DNA of 64,000 nt from Mesobacillus sp. S13 (GCF_020422885.1 NZ_CP084622.1:3553001-3617000); one strand, 5' to 3'. Positions 1-9,424 are shown, counted from the first letter of the stretch. Numbers and translations are program-made. The notes: generated by a model from the sequence alone, not told the origin.

Positions 1-341
1 TTGCAATAAAAAAAGTGCAGGCGACGACACCCACACTTACGGAAACAAAATAATTAGACGTTTACGTATTACCTGCCAACAGCTTAAAGGCGTCAGCCAG
101 GTGAGAAGCGGGTGCTTCTTCTTTCCTAAAACTTGTATTCAGTTCACTCTTGCTAATATAGCATAAAGAAATTGATGTGTCAAACGAATCACTTTCGTTA
201 ACTGCAACAAAAAGTATTTTATCAGATAGAAATACATGCTGCAATACTTTTTTTCAGGCATAATTAAATTTATCCGTAAAAAGTATGTCGCGGAATCATA
301 CTATTTGATTGTTTGTCACTGCCTAATGGCTTGTTTCTTGC
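1..341. other. left-edge stretch with no convincing gene
   Basis: I see no supported gene here. A minus-strand frame of about 60 codons (62-244) has no good ribosome site and no recognisable family. The end of this stretch holds the promoter of the next gene. Confidence 0.5.
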
Positions 342-347
342 TATAAT
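342..347 (+). promoter_or_regulatory. extended -10 promoter of the small zinc-ribbon gene
   Basis: TATAAT at 342-347 is preceded by TG one base upstream (TGCTATAAT), the extended -10 form. No good -35 lies at the right distance. Transcription would start near 354, which rules out the upstream TTG at 350 as the start codon. Confidence 0.5.
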
Positions 348-382
348 TATTGGTAGAAATAGACAAGAAAGCTGGTGTTCAA

Positions 383-586
383 ATGTTGATCGCGATTATC
401 ATCACTGGTGTGGTCACTGGACTGCTCGCAGGTACTGCATTGAAATTTTTTAGGACTGGCTATGGTTTTTCCAATGATATTGACAATACGCCCGTTAACA
501 TAAAATCCTGCCGGAATTGCGGTGAAAGGATCCAGCGCAGCTATACAAAAAATTTATGTCCAACCTGTTCCAAACCTATTGAATAA
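383..586 (+). CDS. small membrane protein with C-terminal zinc ribbon
   Basis: Predicted 67-residue protein that I do not recognise as a named family. Residues 1-22 form one hydrophobic segment, probably a membrane anchor. The C-terminal part has two Cys-x2-Cys knuckles (CRNC and CPTC) about 17 residues apart, the pattern of a small zinc ribbon facing the cytoplasm. The ATG at 383 is chosen because the promoter at 342-347 would start transcription after the alternative TTG at 350; the ribosome site (GGTG) is weak. It converges with thrS, sharing a bidirectional terminator. No function is inferred. Confidence 0.6.
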   Translation: MLIAIIITGVVTGLLAGTALKFFRTGYGFSNDIDNTPVNIKSCRNCGERIQRSYTKNLCPTCSKPIE

Positions 587-593
587 TTCCATA

Positions 594-627
594 AAAATAA
601 GAGGAGCCATCTGGCCACTCTTATTTT
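594..627. terminator. bidirectional terminator
   Basis: Inverted repeat AAAATAAGAG / CTCTTATTTT around a short loop. It sits between the converging small gene and thrS and can serve both. Confidence 0.75.
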
Positions 628-671
628 ATATCCGGCTTAAGCGCCCAACTCTCGAATCGCTTCCGCTTTTC

Positions 672-2603
672 CTATTTCTTCGCTTCCTTCCTGAATGACT
701 CCAGGAATTCATCAAAGGCGATTGTTTCGGATTTCTGTTCGCCGTATTTACGGACGTTGACTGCTTTGTCAGCAACTTCATTGTCGCCGACAACGAGCAT
801 GTAAGGGACTTTCTGCATTTGTGCTTCGCGGATCTTATAGCCGATTTTTTCGTCACGGCCATCGATTTCAACGCGGAAGCCTTCTGCTTTAAGCTTCTCT
901 TTGATTTCTTTTGCATAGTCATAGTGGACTGCAGGTGAAACCGGGATGATTTGTGCCTGAACAGGAGCCAGCCAAGTCGGGAACGCCCCTTTGTATTCTT
1001 CGATCAGGAAGGCTACAAAACGTTCCATTGTCGAAACAACACCACGGTGGATGACGACAGGACGATGGTGCTTGCCATCTTCACCGATATAAGTCAGGTC
1101 AAAGCGTTCAGGAAGCAAGAAGTCCAGCTGGACAGTTGACAGAGTCTCCTCTTTGCCAAGTGCAGTCTTGACCTGGACATCAAGCTTCGGTCCGTAGAAT
1201 GCCGCTTCGCCTTCAGCTTCAAAGTAATCAAGCCCCATTTCATCCATCGCTTCCTTCAGCATGGCTTGAGCCTTTTCCCACATCTGGTCATCATCGAAGT
1301 ATTTCTCTTTGTCTTCAGGATCACGATAAGACAGACGGAACGAATAATCATTCATGTCAAAATCCTTGTAGACTTCAAGTACAAGCTCGACAACGCGTTT
1401 GAACTCTTCCTTGATCTGGTCAGGGCGGACAAAGAGGTGAGCATCGTTCAGAGTCATGCCACGTACACGCTGCAATCCAGCCAGTGCGCCGGACATTTCA
1501 TAGCGGTGCATTGTTCCCAGCTCGGCAATCCTGATCGGAAGCTCCCTATAGCTGTGAATGCTGTTTTTGTACACCATCATATGGTGCGGACAGTTCATAG
1601 GTCTTAGAACCAGCTGTTCATTTTCCATTTCCATGACCGGGAACATGTTTTCCTGATAGTGATCCCAGTGGCCGGAAGTTTTATAAAGCTCGACACTTCC
1701 CATTACCGGAGTGTAAACATGATCATAACCTAGACTTACTTCTTTATCGACGATATATCGTTCGATGATGCGGCGGATTGTCGCACCTTTTGGAAGCCAA
1801 AGCGGAAGACCCTGACCGACTTTTTGAGAGTTAGTGAATAAGTTAAGTTCTTTTCCAAGCTTGCGGTGGTCGCGTTCCTTCGCTTCTTCCAGCAGCCTTA
1901 AGTGCTCTTTCAAGTCTTCTTTCTTGAAGAAAGCAGTACCGTAGATACGCTGCAGCATCTTGTTATCACTGTCGCCTCGCCAGTATGCTCCGGCAATGCT
2001 CAGCAATTTGAATTCCTTCAGCTTTCCAGTTGATGGAACATGGACGCCGCGGCAAAGGTCAACGAAATCTCCTTGCTCATAAAGAGTCACTTTTTCATCA
2101 GCCGGGATTGCTTCAATCAACTCAAGCTTATACGGATCGCCAAGGTCTTTGAAAAACTTCACTGCCTCTTCTCGGCTTACTTCTTTGCGGACAATTTCGA
2201 TGTTCTCATTGATGATTTTCTTCATTTCCTTTTCGATTTCCGGTAAATCTTCCGGTGACAAGGAATGTTCCATATCGATATCATAGTAGAAGCCACCCTC
2301 GATTACTGGCCCTACTCCAAGATTAACATCTTTATAAAGGCGCTTGATTGCCTGTGCCATCAAGTGCGCAGAACTGTGGCGCAGGATTTCCAGTGCCTCT
2401 GGATGGTCCGGAGTGACAATTTCAATCGCTGCATCCTCTTCGATTGGTCTTTTGAGATCATATGGCTGACCATTGACCATACCGGCAATGGCTTTCTTCT
2501 TCAGGCCCGGGCTGATTGAGCTGGCAATATCTTCAGTTGTTGTGCCTGCCGGAAACTCCTTCACTGCTCCATCTGGAAACGATATTTTTAACATGTCTGC
2601 CAT
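672..2603 (-). CDS. thrS: threonyl-tRNA synthetase
   Basis: Cytoplasmic class II synthetase that charges tRNA-Thr; 643 residues, the normal length. An N-terminal TGS domain (about 1-64) is followed by the editing domain with the HxxxH motif (HSSAHLMA), the class II catalytic core with zinc-site residues in MNCPHH, and the C-terminal anticodon-binding domain. The ATG at 2603 follows GGAGG by 8 bases. The gene stands alone behind its own promoter and a threonine T-box leader, so its expression should rise when uncharged tRNA-Thr accumulates. Confidence 0.97.
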   Translation of the reverse strand: MADMLKISFPDGAVKEFPAGTTTEDIASSISPGLKKKAIAGMVNGQPYDLKRPIEEDAAIEIVTPDHPEALEILRHSSAHLMAQAIKRLYKDVNLGVGPVIEGGFYYDIDMEHSLSPEDLPEIEKEMKKIINENIEIVRKEVSREEAVKFFKDLGDPYKLELIEAIPADEKVTLYEQGDFVDLCRGVHVPSTGKLKEFKLLSIAGAYWRGDSDNKMLQRIYGTAFFKKEDLKEHLRLLEEAKERDHRKLGKELNLFTNSQKVGQGLPLWLPKGATIRRIIERYIVDKEVSLGYDHVYTPVMGSVELYKTSGHWDHYQENMFPVMEMENEQLVLRPMNCPHHMMVYKNSIHSYRELPIRIAELGTMHRYEMSGALAGLQRVRGMTLNDAHLFVRPDQIKEEFKRVVELVLEVYKDFDMNDYSFRLSYRDPEDKEKYFDDDQMWEKAQAMLKEAMDEMGLDYFEAEGEAAFYGPKLDVQVKTALGKEETLSTVQLDFLLPERFDLTYIGEDGKHHRPVVIHRGVVSTMERFVAFLIEEYKGAFPTWLAPVQAQIIPVSPAVHYDYAKEIKEKLKAEGFRVEIDGRDEKIGYKIREAQMQKVPYMLVVGDNEVADKAVNVRKYGEQKSETIAFDEFLESFRKEAKK

Positions 2604-2644
2604 TGGCTTTTCCTCCTTTTAAAATGTGGCGCGTTTTTTTGGCG

Positions 2645-2905
2645 CAAAAATAAAAAAACCCGTCCCTGAAACAGGGACGAGTTTGATCACACGTGGTTCC
2701 ACCCAATTCCCATTCATGCGCAAAATCACGCAGAAATGGCTCTGGTTGCGGTAACGGCTTCTGCCGCCAGCCAATACTTGCCGAATAGGCGTTCACAGCT
2801 GGAGTTCAGAGGTGGTAAGCGTTTCTTTAGTGTTAGGAAGTTTTCAGCCTAGCCTTCCCTCTCTGCAAACCTTTCAAGAATGCCCATGTCCTCATCATTA
2901 CATTT
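2645..2905 (-). promoter_or_regulatory. T-box riboswitch (threonine) controlling thrS
   Basis: On the minus strand the leader shows the T-box core TGGAACCACG (2692-2701) and then a terminator hairpin CGTCCCTG/CAGGGACG with a T run (2653-2683). The specifier region reads ACC followed by a purine and CCTC (ACC at 2814-2816); CCTC can pair with GAGG at the base of stem I. The AGAGAG and GCTGAAA stem I landmarks are present. The variable base of TGGN is A, matching a U discriminator as in tRNA-Thr. Everything agrees with a Thr-specific transcriptional T-box. Confidence 0.93.
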
Positions 2906-2928
2906 ACTATTGATTTAGTATGTACGTA

Positions 2929-2957
2929 ATTATAGTTTGTAATGTTTTGAAAATCAA
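2929..2957 (-). promoter_or_regulatory. sigma-A promoter of thrS leader
   Basis: Minus strand TTGATT (2952-2957), 17-base spacer, perfect TATAAT (2929-2934). Transcription would begin near 2922, at the start of the T-box leader. The -35 lies just past the ytxC stop codon. Confidence 0.8.
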
Positions 2958-2962
2958 GTGGG

Positions 2963-3838
2963 CTATTGTATATTTTCACGATTCTCTTTAAAAAAATTTG
3001 ATCTTTGATCATGAAAAGCAGTAACTGAGCTGACTTTGACTCGTTCTTCAAAAAGATTGATGATTGTCCGCACCAACGGCTGGTGAGGATCATCAGTATA
3101 TAAATAGATCGTCTCAGGTGCAATCGACAGCAATGGAGCAATCGTCCCGGAATCCACATAGACAGGGTGATTGACAAGCAGCTTGCGGTCAATACTCCTG
3201 AACAACTCACTGCGCTTCATTTCTGTAAATTGTTGATTGTAAAAGACCATATTCTCCTCAATCACCAAATATAAGTGGGACATCTGCGGTTTTCGATCCT
3301 CAAGGAACCCCCTCAATGTATGCAGGAAAACCTGGTACTCCTGTTCCATCTTATATTCATCAATCGCAATTTCTACCCATTTGGAAAGCTGCTCAGTATA
3401 GCCTCTCAGCCTGAACATCACAAAGGAATCAAAAGAGAATGAAACTTTTTCATTGAAAATTTCATTGATACAGCTCTGGATGACCCCTTGTTCCTCGACA
3501 CCTTCCATGAAAGGAACTAGTTCTTTACGGTTGCCTTCGATGACGGAATAAATGATATCCAGGATATGATCCTGCTCTTCACTATCACTATAACAATAGG
3601 ATTCTGCCAGGATTCCCCTAAGCCAGTCATCACGTTTCACCTTTAAAATAAATTCATAAACACTCTTTTTGAGAAACGGCAATTTTTCCTTTTTATAAAA
3701 CTCTTCTGGAATAAGCACTCTATTTCGATCTTCATTAAGAAGAATTGAATTCGTTTCCTGCCACGAAGCAAGCCTGGTAACTAAATGCTGATACAAATTC
3801 CAGGCATCCTGCTTTTTTTGGAAGATGATTTCAATCAA
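2963..3838 (-). CDS. ytxC: YtxC family protein
   Basis: Member of the YtxC family, described in Bacillus as sporulation-associated; molecular function unknown. The preferred start is TTG at 3838, six bases after a strong AGAGGGGGGA site, giving 291 residues, close to the usual family length. A longer frame would begin at 3934 but would run through the dnaI terminator. No signal peptide or clear membrane segment is seen, so it is probably cytosolic. It lies between dnaI and thrS, as in other bacilli. Identification rests mainly on position and general resemblance. Confidence 0.8.
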   Translation of the reverse strand: MIEIIFQKKQDAWNLYQHLVTRLASWQETNSILLNEDRNRVLIPEEFYKKEKLPFLKKSVYEFILKVKRDDWLRGILAESYCYSDSEEQDHILDIIYSVIEGNRKELVPFMEGVEEQGVIQSCINEIFNEKVSFSFDSFVMFRLRGYTEQLSKWVEIAIDEYKMEQEYQVFLHTLRGFLEDRKPQMSHLYLVIEENMVFYNQQFTEMKRSELFRSIDRKLLVNHPVYVDSGTIAPLLSIAPETIYLYTDDPHQPLVRTIINLFEERVKVSSVTAFHDQRSNFFKENRENIQ

Positions 3839-3931
3839 CCATATCCCCCCTCTTAAATAATCCCTGATTATATATATGGGGGACTTGGACAATTTAGAAG
3901 TATCCATATGATGTATAAATGGTTTTAGGTG

Positions 3932-3970
3932 CAAAAAAAATGCGCCGCAGCTTGATTAGCGGCGGCACAT
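3932..3970 (-). terminator. terminator of dnaB-dnaI
   Basis: Minus strand TGC(C)GCCGC / GCGGCGCA stem with one bulged C, followed by eight T. It lies just past the dnaI stop codon. Confidence 0.8.
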
Positions 3971-3972
3971 TT

Positions 3973-4914
3973 TTATATTCTGCGATTTTTGCCTTCAACT
4001 TTTACCGGCTCAGCAAGATATCTAATCCGTTCCATGATCCTTGCCGCCTTCAATTGTTCTTCTTCTCCCCGCTGGCTGTGTGTTAAATGATGCTCCAGTC
4101 CTTTAAGGTCGAAGTTAGAAGTAAAGAAAGTAGGAAGGTTCTCAAGCATCCGGAACTGCAGGATGGTCCCGAGGATTTCATCCCTTGCCCAGCTGCTCAT
4201 CGTTTCTGCTCCTATATCATCGAGCATGAGCACATTTGCTTTCTTGATTGCTTCCAGCTTGTCATTGACAGTATGGTCGCCAATTGCATTCTTCATTTCC
4301 CTGAAAAATTCCGGCACATACACAATCAAGGAACTGATTTGTTTTTGTGCAAGTTCATTGGCGATGGCACCAAGCAAGTAGGACTTCCCAGTACCGAACG
4401 GGCCATGAAGGAACAATCCCTTTTGCTTTTGGCCAGCCTCATAATTCTCAACAAAGTCTTTGGCCATCTTGATTGCCTTAAACCGTCCAGCGTCATCCAG
4501 CTCGATATCCCCGAACGATGCCTTCAAGATTTCCTTAGGCACAAAAATGCTATTGATCAGGCGTGCATTCTTTTGCTGCTCATCATGCATGACCTTCTTC
4601 TTGCAGCGATCATATTTTATGTCAATGAAGTTTCCTTTTATGAAAAGCTCCGGTTCGTATCCCTTGATCATGTTCTTGCAGCTCGCGAGGCTCTCGCAAT
4701 CTTCACAGCCTTTACTCTGGTTGGAAAACTCATATAGCTTTGACATACTGCCGTCAAGCATTTCCCGGGTGATATAATCCGCATTCTCATCCAGGAATGC
4801 CTTGATATGCTTATCCTGCATGACCTGCCTCTTAATCGCTTCATAGCGCTCCTGGAAATTCTGGTTATTCGCCAGTTTCTTCAACGTTTCATTAATGTTT
4901 TGCAAAAGGATCAC
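3973..4914 (-). CDS. dnaI: primosomal protein DnaI, helicase loader
   Basis: AAA+ ATPase that loads the replicative helicase DnaC onto DNA together with DnaB and DnaD. 313 residues. The N-terminal domain carries a cysteine cluster (C70, C73, C79, with C104 further on), consistent with the zinc-binding helicase-interaction module. Walker A is GPFGTGKS (171-178) and Walker B is LMLDDIGAE (about 229-237). Its start overlaps the dnaB stop by 4 bases, so the two are translationally coupled, and a strong terminator follows. Confidence 0.96.
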   Translation of the reverse strand: MILLQNINETLKKLANNQNFQERYEAIKRQVMQDKHIKAFLDENADYITREMLDGSMSKLYEFSNQSKGCEDCESLASCKNMIKGYEPELFIKGNFIDIKYDRCKKKVMHDEQQKNARLINSIFVPKEILKASFGDIELDDAGRFKAIKMAKDFVENYEAGQKQKGLFLHGPFGTGKSYLLGAIANELAQKQISSLIVYVPEFFREMKNAIGDHTVNDKLEAIKKANVLMLDDIGAETMSSWARDEILGTILQFRMLENLPTFFTSNFDLKGLEHHLTHSQRGEEEQLKAARIMERIRYLAEPVKVEGKNRRI

Positions 4915-6320
4915 CTCCCAGATTTGAATTTCTTCAGTTCTTCTTCAAGCTTTTTCTTTTCTATTTCAAAATCAGGATTTGCATTTGAGCCAGTTTGATC
5001 TTGAGGTTCATCCTCGTTCTTTTTCCCAAACCAATCCGGCAATACTTCCTTGCGGACAGGCTTTCTTTTTCCGGATGACGAAGGTGTTTTCTTGCCTTCT
5101 GCCCATTCCAGATACTGCTTGTGTTCGCTTTTCGCCAGCTGCATCGCATCCCTGACCGTCGAGATTTTTTTCCGCGACCAATGGCTGGCAATCTTTTCGA
5201 TATACCCTTTTGTCAGCTTCATATCCGTCTTGAGCATAACATATTGAACTAAAACATTCACGACTCCCGGCAGGAGCTTTTGCTTGAACATAACCTCTTC
5301 GATAATCTGCAGATCCCCTTTTGATGGCTCAGCACCACCAGTAAGATCGATCAGCAGCTGGCGAGGGGAGGTTTTTTCAAGATAAACGACCAATTCCTCT
5401 TCTTGCGTTCTGGGTTTCTCGATCCCGGCTTTATGCTGGAATGGCTGTGTCCTGTCCAGAAGTGAAGGAAGCTGGTCCTGGTGCTCAAATTGATACCAGT
5501 CACGGGCTGCCTTTCGCAGTTCCTCAATATCGATGTCATTTTCAGCGTTTACAGCACCCAGGACGATGTTCTTCATCTTAAGGGCATCAATTCCATAAAG
5601 AAAGGCTAGGTTGCTGATTGCTTCTTTAACCTTCGAGGTAAAAGCCTTTTTGGGTATGAGAGATTCTTGAAGTCCTCCCAAAAGCAAGTCAAAGTTGAAC
5701 TCAGCAGGATCGATCTGTATTTTAGCAGCTTCCTCCCTGCCAATAAAAACATTGCCTTCCTCCGCTTCCATGTCGGCAGCTGAATCTTCATTATGGATGA
5801 GTGCCTGAGGAGGTACAGACAGGAACACGTCCTGGAACGCTTTCGTAATTTCCTCATATCCAGGCTCTGAGTCAGCCCTTTTATCGCTGAAAAATCGCTT
5901 GAGCCTCAAGAACTGATTTTTGCCAACCTTGCGATATAAATAGACATTCAGCATGCCATCCAGGAAGAATTGTTCAGGAGTCAGGGGCGGCTGCAGTTCA
6001 TAAATGAATGAACGCCCTTCCTCTTCATTTCTGACATAGGTCTTCAGCAATCCCATGCCTTCAAGCTTCTGTCGGGCATGGTAAATATCCTTCAGGTTCA
6101 TATCCATGATTGTCATCAAGTTATGGTGTGTGACAGGCTGGGACCAAAGCCGGTTTTCTTCCAATTCCGCCCATAAGGTCATATAAAGGCTTAAACAAGC
6201 TGGCCCAATCAAAGGCTGGTATAAGAAAGTGAGCACCTTGCGATCGTAATCATGCAATAAGCCGCCGGACGAAACAATATATTGGTCCACAGGCAAAGTC
6301 TCCTGCCAATGCTGAGCCAT
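4911..6320 (-). CDS. dnaB: replication initiation and membrane attachment protein DnaB
   Basis: Firmicute DnaB (not the helicase of E. coli), which acts with DnaD and DnaI at oriC and at stalled forks. 469 residues. The N-terminal winged-helix part is followed by the DnaD/DnaB-like C-terminal segment (YIEKIASHWSRKKISTVRDA, about residues 385-404) and a basic, charged tail. The start ATG at 6320 follows GGAGGG. Downstream dnaI overlaps by 4 bases; nrdR lies upstream, separated by a terminator or attenuator hairpin. Confidence 0.95.
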   Translation of the reverse strand: MAQHWQETLPVDQYIVSSGGLLHDYDRKVLTFLYQPLIGPACLSLYMTLWAELEENRLWSQPVTHHNLMTIMDMNLKDIYHARQKLEGMGLLKTYVRNEEEGRSFIYELQPPLTPEQFFLDGMLNVYLYRKVGKNQFLRLKRFFSDKRADSEPGYEEITKAFQDVFLSVPPQALIHNEDSAADMEAEEGNVFIGREEAAKIQIDPAEFNFDLLLGGLQESLIPKKAFTSKVKEAISNLAFLYGIDALKMKNIVLGAVNAENDIDIEELRKAARDWYQFEHQDQLPSLLDRTQPFQHKAGIEKPRTQEEELVVYLEKTSPRQLLIDLTGGAEPSKGDLQIIEEVMFKQKLLPGVVNVLVQYVMLKTDMKLTKGYIEKIASHWSRKKISTVRDAMQLAKSEHKQYLEWAEGKKTPSSSGKRKPVRKEVLPDWFGKKNEDEPQDQTGSNANPDFEIEKKKLEEELKKFKSGR

Positions 6321-6383
6321 CCTATTCCCTCCATTCTAAATTGTAAAAAATAACGTTGTTCCTAAATCGTTTTAATAAACAGC

Positions 6384-6413
6384 CTTAAAAAGAGCTGAAG
6401 TTCCCTTCAGCTC
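6384..6413 (-). terminator. terminator or attenuator between nrdR and dnaB
   Basis: Perfect 9-bp stem GAGCTGAAG / CTTCAGCTC with a four-base loop, followed by TTTTT on the minus strand. Some read-through into dnaB is likely because I found no strong promoter between them. Confidence 0.8.
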
Positions 6414-6450
6414 CTTCAGGATTGTAATGGAGACCGCAGAACTCCAGCTT

Positions 6451-6912
6451 TTATGATTGTTCTTTCTTCAATAACTCCTTCAATTCATCAATAAAGACAT
6501 TGATATCCTTGAATTGGCGGTATACAGATGCGAATCGGACATAGGCGACTTCATCAATTTTAGCCAGCCTGTCCATCACCATCTCTCCAACGGCTTCGCT
6601 CTTAACTTCTGAAACTCCGTGGCTGCGAAGTTCTTTTTCTACTTCAGAAACCAAATCTTCAAGCTCCTTCAAAGCAACTGGCCGCTTTTCACAGGCTTTG
6701 ATCAAACCGCGAAGGAGTTTTTCCCGATTGAACTCTTCACGAGTACCTTCTTTTTTCACGACAATCAACGGAATTTCTTCAACCTTCTCAAATGTGGTAA
6801 AGCGAAATCCGCAAGCTTCGCATTCGCGCCTGCGTCGAATTGATCGGCTATCATCAACCGGTCTTGAATCAAGAACCCGGGTAGAGTTATTTTGGCAAGT
6901 TGGACATTTCAT
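6451..6912 (-). CDS. nrdR: transcriptional repressor NrdR
   Basis: Nucleotide-sensing repressor of ribonucleotide reductase genes. From the ATG at 6912 (GGAG nine bases upstream) the protein is 153 residues, the standard length. It has a zinc ribbon with C3, C6, C31 and C34, followed by an ATP-cone domain (about 49-139) that binds ATP or dATP. The longer open frame to 6960 adds 16 residues before the conserved MKCPTC start and is rejected. Position ahead of dnaB-dnaI is conserved in Bacillus. Confidence 0.96.
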   Translation of the reverse strand: MKCPTCQNNSTRVLDSRPVDDSRSIRRRRECEACGFRFTTFEKVEEIPLIVVKKEGTREEFNREKLLRGLIKACEKRPVALKELEDLVSEVEKELRSHGVSEVKSEAVGEMVMDRLAKIDEVAYVRFASVYRQFKDINVFIDELKELLKKEQS

Positions 6913-7038
6913 CTCGATCAGCTCCGAATATTTTGAAATATGGAAATAGCGAAGGTCCATTCACTTTTTCCATCAATACGTCCCTAAGCATTATCCTAAT
7001 ATTATCTTATTAAAAAGATTGGAACGGGACAAGAGGAA

Positions 7039-7443
7039 CTATCGATTCCCGTATTTGCCTGAACCAATGAATGTATGTGTGGAGTCCAGTTTTTCATAAA
7101 TCTTCACCAGTTCCTGCTTCAAAGCAGGGTTGATGCCTCCCAGAGAAAATTTCTCCGTGGAGATATGTAAGTCGACCGCTGTCTCGAACGGTTTTGTCGT
7201 GATCACCGTGGCAGTTAAAAAAGCAGTAAGCTTCCCTGTTAACTCGGCTGATATTTCTCCATGTTCCTTTGAAACACTCGTAATCTTGTATGAAGAGTCC
7301 GCCTTCAGCAAGTCTTCAACTGTTGGGAACATCTGGTTGAAGTTCGTTTTATAATAATGCGTTTTAAGCTGATCATCCCTGTTGTTTTCACTTGTCCCGC
7401 TGAACTTCTCGTACCGTCCTGATATGGATTTTAATAAAGACAT
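7039..7443 (-). CDS. conserved hypothetical cytosolic protein
   Basis: 134-residue soluble protein that I cannot assign to a named family. It is mixed alpha/beta in appearance, with no signal peptide, membrane segment or metal motif. The start is set at 7443 because AGGAGG lies eight bases upstream; the six-codon longer frame would place that ribosome site inside the gene. It sits alone between nrdR and speD, with no obvious operon partner. Codon use looks like that of its neighbours, so it is probably a core gene of unknown role. Confidence 0.7.
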   Translation of the reverse strand: MSLLKSISGRYEKFSGTSENNRDDQLKTHYYKTNFNQMFPTVEDLLKADSSYKITSVSKEHGEISAELTGKLTAFLTATVITTKPFETAVDLHISTEKFSLGGINPALKQELVKIYEKLDSTHTFIGSGKYGNR

Positions 7444-7501
7444 CAAAAAATCCTCCTGCAAGTTATTTCTATTAACAGTTTACCTTATTTACAGGTAAAT
7501 T

Positions 7502-7528
7502 AAAAAGAGGTGTATCGCTACACCTCTT
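7502..7528 (-). terminator. terminator of speD
   Basis: Perfect 10-bp stem AAGAGGTGTA / TACACCTCTT with a four-base loop and a T-rich tail on the minus strand. Confidence 0.85.
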
Positions 7529-7549
7529 GTGAATTTTTCATATTTTCAA

Positions 7550-7930
7550 TTATAGAGCTTTTGCTTGTGCTTGCTTCACATGCACAGGACCCATGCCGCG
7601 TGGAATTTCGATATTCTCACGAGTTTGAGCGCCAAGAGCTTCTGCAATATAGTCAGCTGCAATGTTAGGATCAAGATCGCCGCAAGTGTATACATCGATG
7701 CTAGCGTATCCGTGTTCTGGGAAGCTATGAATAGTTAAGTGAGATTCAGAAATAATGACAACTCCGCTTACACCTTGTGGCGCAAATTTGTGGAAAGCCA
7801 CCTCGCGGATTTCAGCACCCGATTTCAATGCTGCTCCAACAAAAGTTTGTTCAATAAAATCCATATCATTCAATTTTTCAAAATCGCAACCCCAAAGTTC
7901 AGAAATTACATGACGTCCCATTGTTTCCAT
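7550..7930 (-). CDS. speD: S-adenosylmethionine decarboxylase proenzyme (class 1B)
   Basis: Makes decarboxylated SAM, the aminopropyl donor for spermidine. The 126-residue proenzyme self-cleaves between Glu62 and Ser63 (in SESHLTIH); Ser63 becomes the pyruvoyl group. His68 and Cys83, the other catalytic residues of this class, are in place with the same numbering as the Thermotoga enzyme. A GAGGGGG site precedes the ATG. Unlike the B. subtilis arrangement, a terminator after gapB and a separate promoter suggest that speD is transcribed on its own here. Confidence 0.96.
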   Translation of the reverse strand: METMGRHVISELWGCDFEKLNDMDFIEQTFVGAALKSGAEIREVAFHKFAPQGVSGVVIISESHLTIHSFPEHGYASIDVYTCGDLDPNIAADYIAEALGAQTRENIEIPRGMGPVHVKQAQAKAL

Positions 7931-8328
7931 ATTAAATTTCCCCCTCTAACAATATTAGAATGAAATCCTTAGCTTCAATGGTATCTTAACTACCACGGGG
8001 GAAAGTTAGTCCAGAGAGGTCCTAACCCTTTAAGTAGCCAATTGGTACCGTTATTAAGAAGTTCACGATGACTAGTATACTTTGTTTATATTTTTTTTGC
8101 AACACATGAAAACAAATTTTTTTCGTGATTTTTAAGCTTATATTCTTATAGTTTCTTAGATAGCTATCCCATAGCTTTTTCGAGGGTCTGACACTAAGAA
8201 AAACCTTTGCATTTCACACCGTGATCTTCGTTTGCCGATAGCAAAAACAGATTGAACATTATATGAAAATAAAGACCAGAACAAAAATAAAAAGCCTGCC
8301 AATGAGCAAGCTTTTTACGGTTTTGAAG
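7931..8328 (-). promoter_or_regulatory. speD promoter, long leader and gapB-speD gap
   Basis: Minus strand -35 TTGCAA (8097-8102), 17-base spacer, -10 TATACT (8074-8079). Transcription would start near 8067, giving a leader of about 135 nt. The leader contains a partly paired GTTAGGACC/GGACTAAC segment (about 8006-8027). Between the promoter and the gapB terminator (8103-8283) I see no gene, only a short AGCTAT-CCC-ATAGCT hairpin near 8161-8176. No known riboswitch class was recognised. Confidence 0.6.
8284..8316 (-). terminator. terminator of gapB
   Basis: Minus strand AAAAAGC / GCTTTTT stem extended by inner TGC/GCA pairs, followed by a T-rich tail. Confidence 0.7.
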
Positions 8329-9360
8329 TTATCCTACTTTTACAGTTGCAGAATTAGACATTTCATGTGCTACATGCTTAGTCAGGTCGACAACCCTGCT
8401 GGAATAGCCCCATTCATTGTCATACCAGGCAAGAACCTTTACCTTGTTGGCTCCAATGACCATTGTAGACAGGCCATCAATGATCGCAGAATGTTCATTC
8501 GTGTTAAAGTCGATTGAAACAAGCGGATCTGTCGTGATATCAAGAACGCCTTTGAGCTTTCCTTTTGACGCTGAGTAGAATGCGTCATTGATTTCGTCCA
8601 CTGTTACCTCACGCTTCAGGTCGACAACCAGGTCAACGAGCGAAACATTCGGAGTAGGTACTCTCAGCGCCATGCCATGCAGCTTTCCTTTAAGCTGTGG
8701 AAGCACAAGTGAAAGTGCCTTCGCTGCTCCAGTTGAAGTTGGGATGATGGATTGACCGCAAGAACGAGCCCTGCGCAGGTCCTTGTGCGGGTTATCGATA
8801 TTATTCTGGTCATTCGTATACGCATGCACAGTCGTCATCAAACCGTTTTCGATTCCGAAAGTATCATCAAGAACTTTCGCAACCGGTGCCAGACAGTTTG
8901 TCGTGCACGAGGCATTCGAAATGATATCGTGTTCTTCAATATTTAATGCGCTTTCATTTACACCCATAACGATCGTGATGTCCTCATTTGTACCAGGTGC
9001 TGTCAAAATGACCTTCTTTGCGCCAGCGTCAAGGTGTAGAGCAGCCTTGTCACGTGAGTTGAATTTCCCTGTAGCTTCTATGACGATATCAATCTTCATT
9101 TCCTTCCATGGAAGCTCAGCAGGATTTCGATTGCTTAATAGCTTAACAGTCTTTCCGTTCACAATCAGGTGATCGTCAGCCGGAATCACTTCTCCAGCAA
9201 ATTGTCCGTGAGTAGAATCATATTTTATTAAATGCGCCAGAGTTTCAGCTGGATAGCTAGCATTTATAGCAACTACTTCAAGATTTTCTTCAAGAATGGC
9301 TCTTCTGAATACCATTCTTCCAATTCTCCCAAAACCGTTAATCGCAATTTTCGCCTTCAT
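8329..9360 (-). CDS. gapB: glyceraldehyde-3-phosphate dehydrogenase, gluconeogenic type
   Basis: Catalyses the reverse (gluconeogenic) GAPDH reaction, preferring NADP. 343 residues. Rossmann motif INGFGRIGR near the N-terminus; the acidic residue that selects NAD at the end of the second strand is replaced (AINASY), as in GapB. The catalytic cysteine lies in SNASCTTNC (about residues 149-157). The sequence follows B. subtilis GapB rather than GapA throughout. The promoter region carries CcpN-type sites, so the gene should be repressed on glucose. Confidence 0.95.
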   Translation of the reverse strand: MKAKIAINGFGRIGRMVFRRAILEENLEVVAINASYPAETLAHLIKYDSTHGQFAGEVIPADDHLIVNGKTVKLLSNRNPAELPWKEMKIDIVIEATGKFNSRDKAALHLDAGAKKVILTAPGTNEDITIVMGVNESALNIEEHDIISNASCTTNCLAPVAKVLDDTFGIENGLMTTVHAYTNDQNNIDNPHKDLRRARSCGQSIIPTSTGAAKALSLVLPQLKGKLHGMALRVPTPNVSLVDLVVDLKREVTVDEINDAFYSASKGKLKGVLDITTDPLVSIDFNTNEHSAIIDGLSTMVIGANKVKVLAWYDNEWGYSSRVVDLTKHVAHEMSNSATVKVG

Positions 9361-9380
9361 TGTACGGCCCCTTCCGAATT

Positions 9381-9424
9381 AGTGTTATACTCAATAACCC
9401 TTTGTATGGTATTAGTATAACATA
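9381..9424 (-). promoter_or_regulatory. gapB promoter region with two CcpN-type sites
   Basis: The minus strand at 9414-9424 reads TATGTTATACT, matching the published CcpN consensus TRTGHYATAYW at all positions, and it overlaps the likely -10 (TATACT, 9414-9419). A second copy in the opposite orientation, AGTGTTATACT (9381-9391), matches at 10 of 11. Together they form an inverted pair around the start of transcription. The -35 is weak. CcpN control of gapB is established in B. subtilis; its action here is inferred. Confidence 0.75.

Noticed and set aside
62-244. 60-codon minus-strand frame at the left edge
   Set aside because: No ribosome site, no recognisable family, atypical composition.
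4087-4737. 216-codon plus-strand frame opposite dnaI
   Set aside because: Antisense shadow of dnaI; no ribosome site and no family resemblance, while dnaI has all its motifs.
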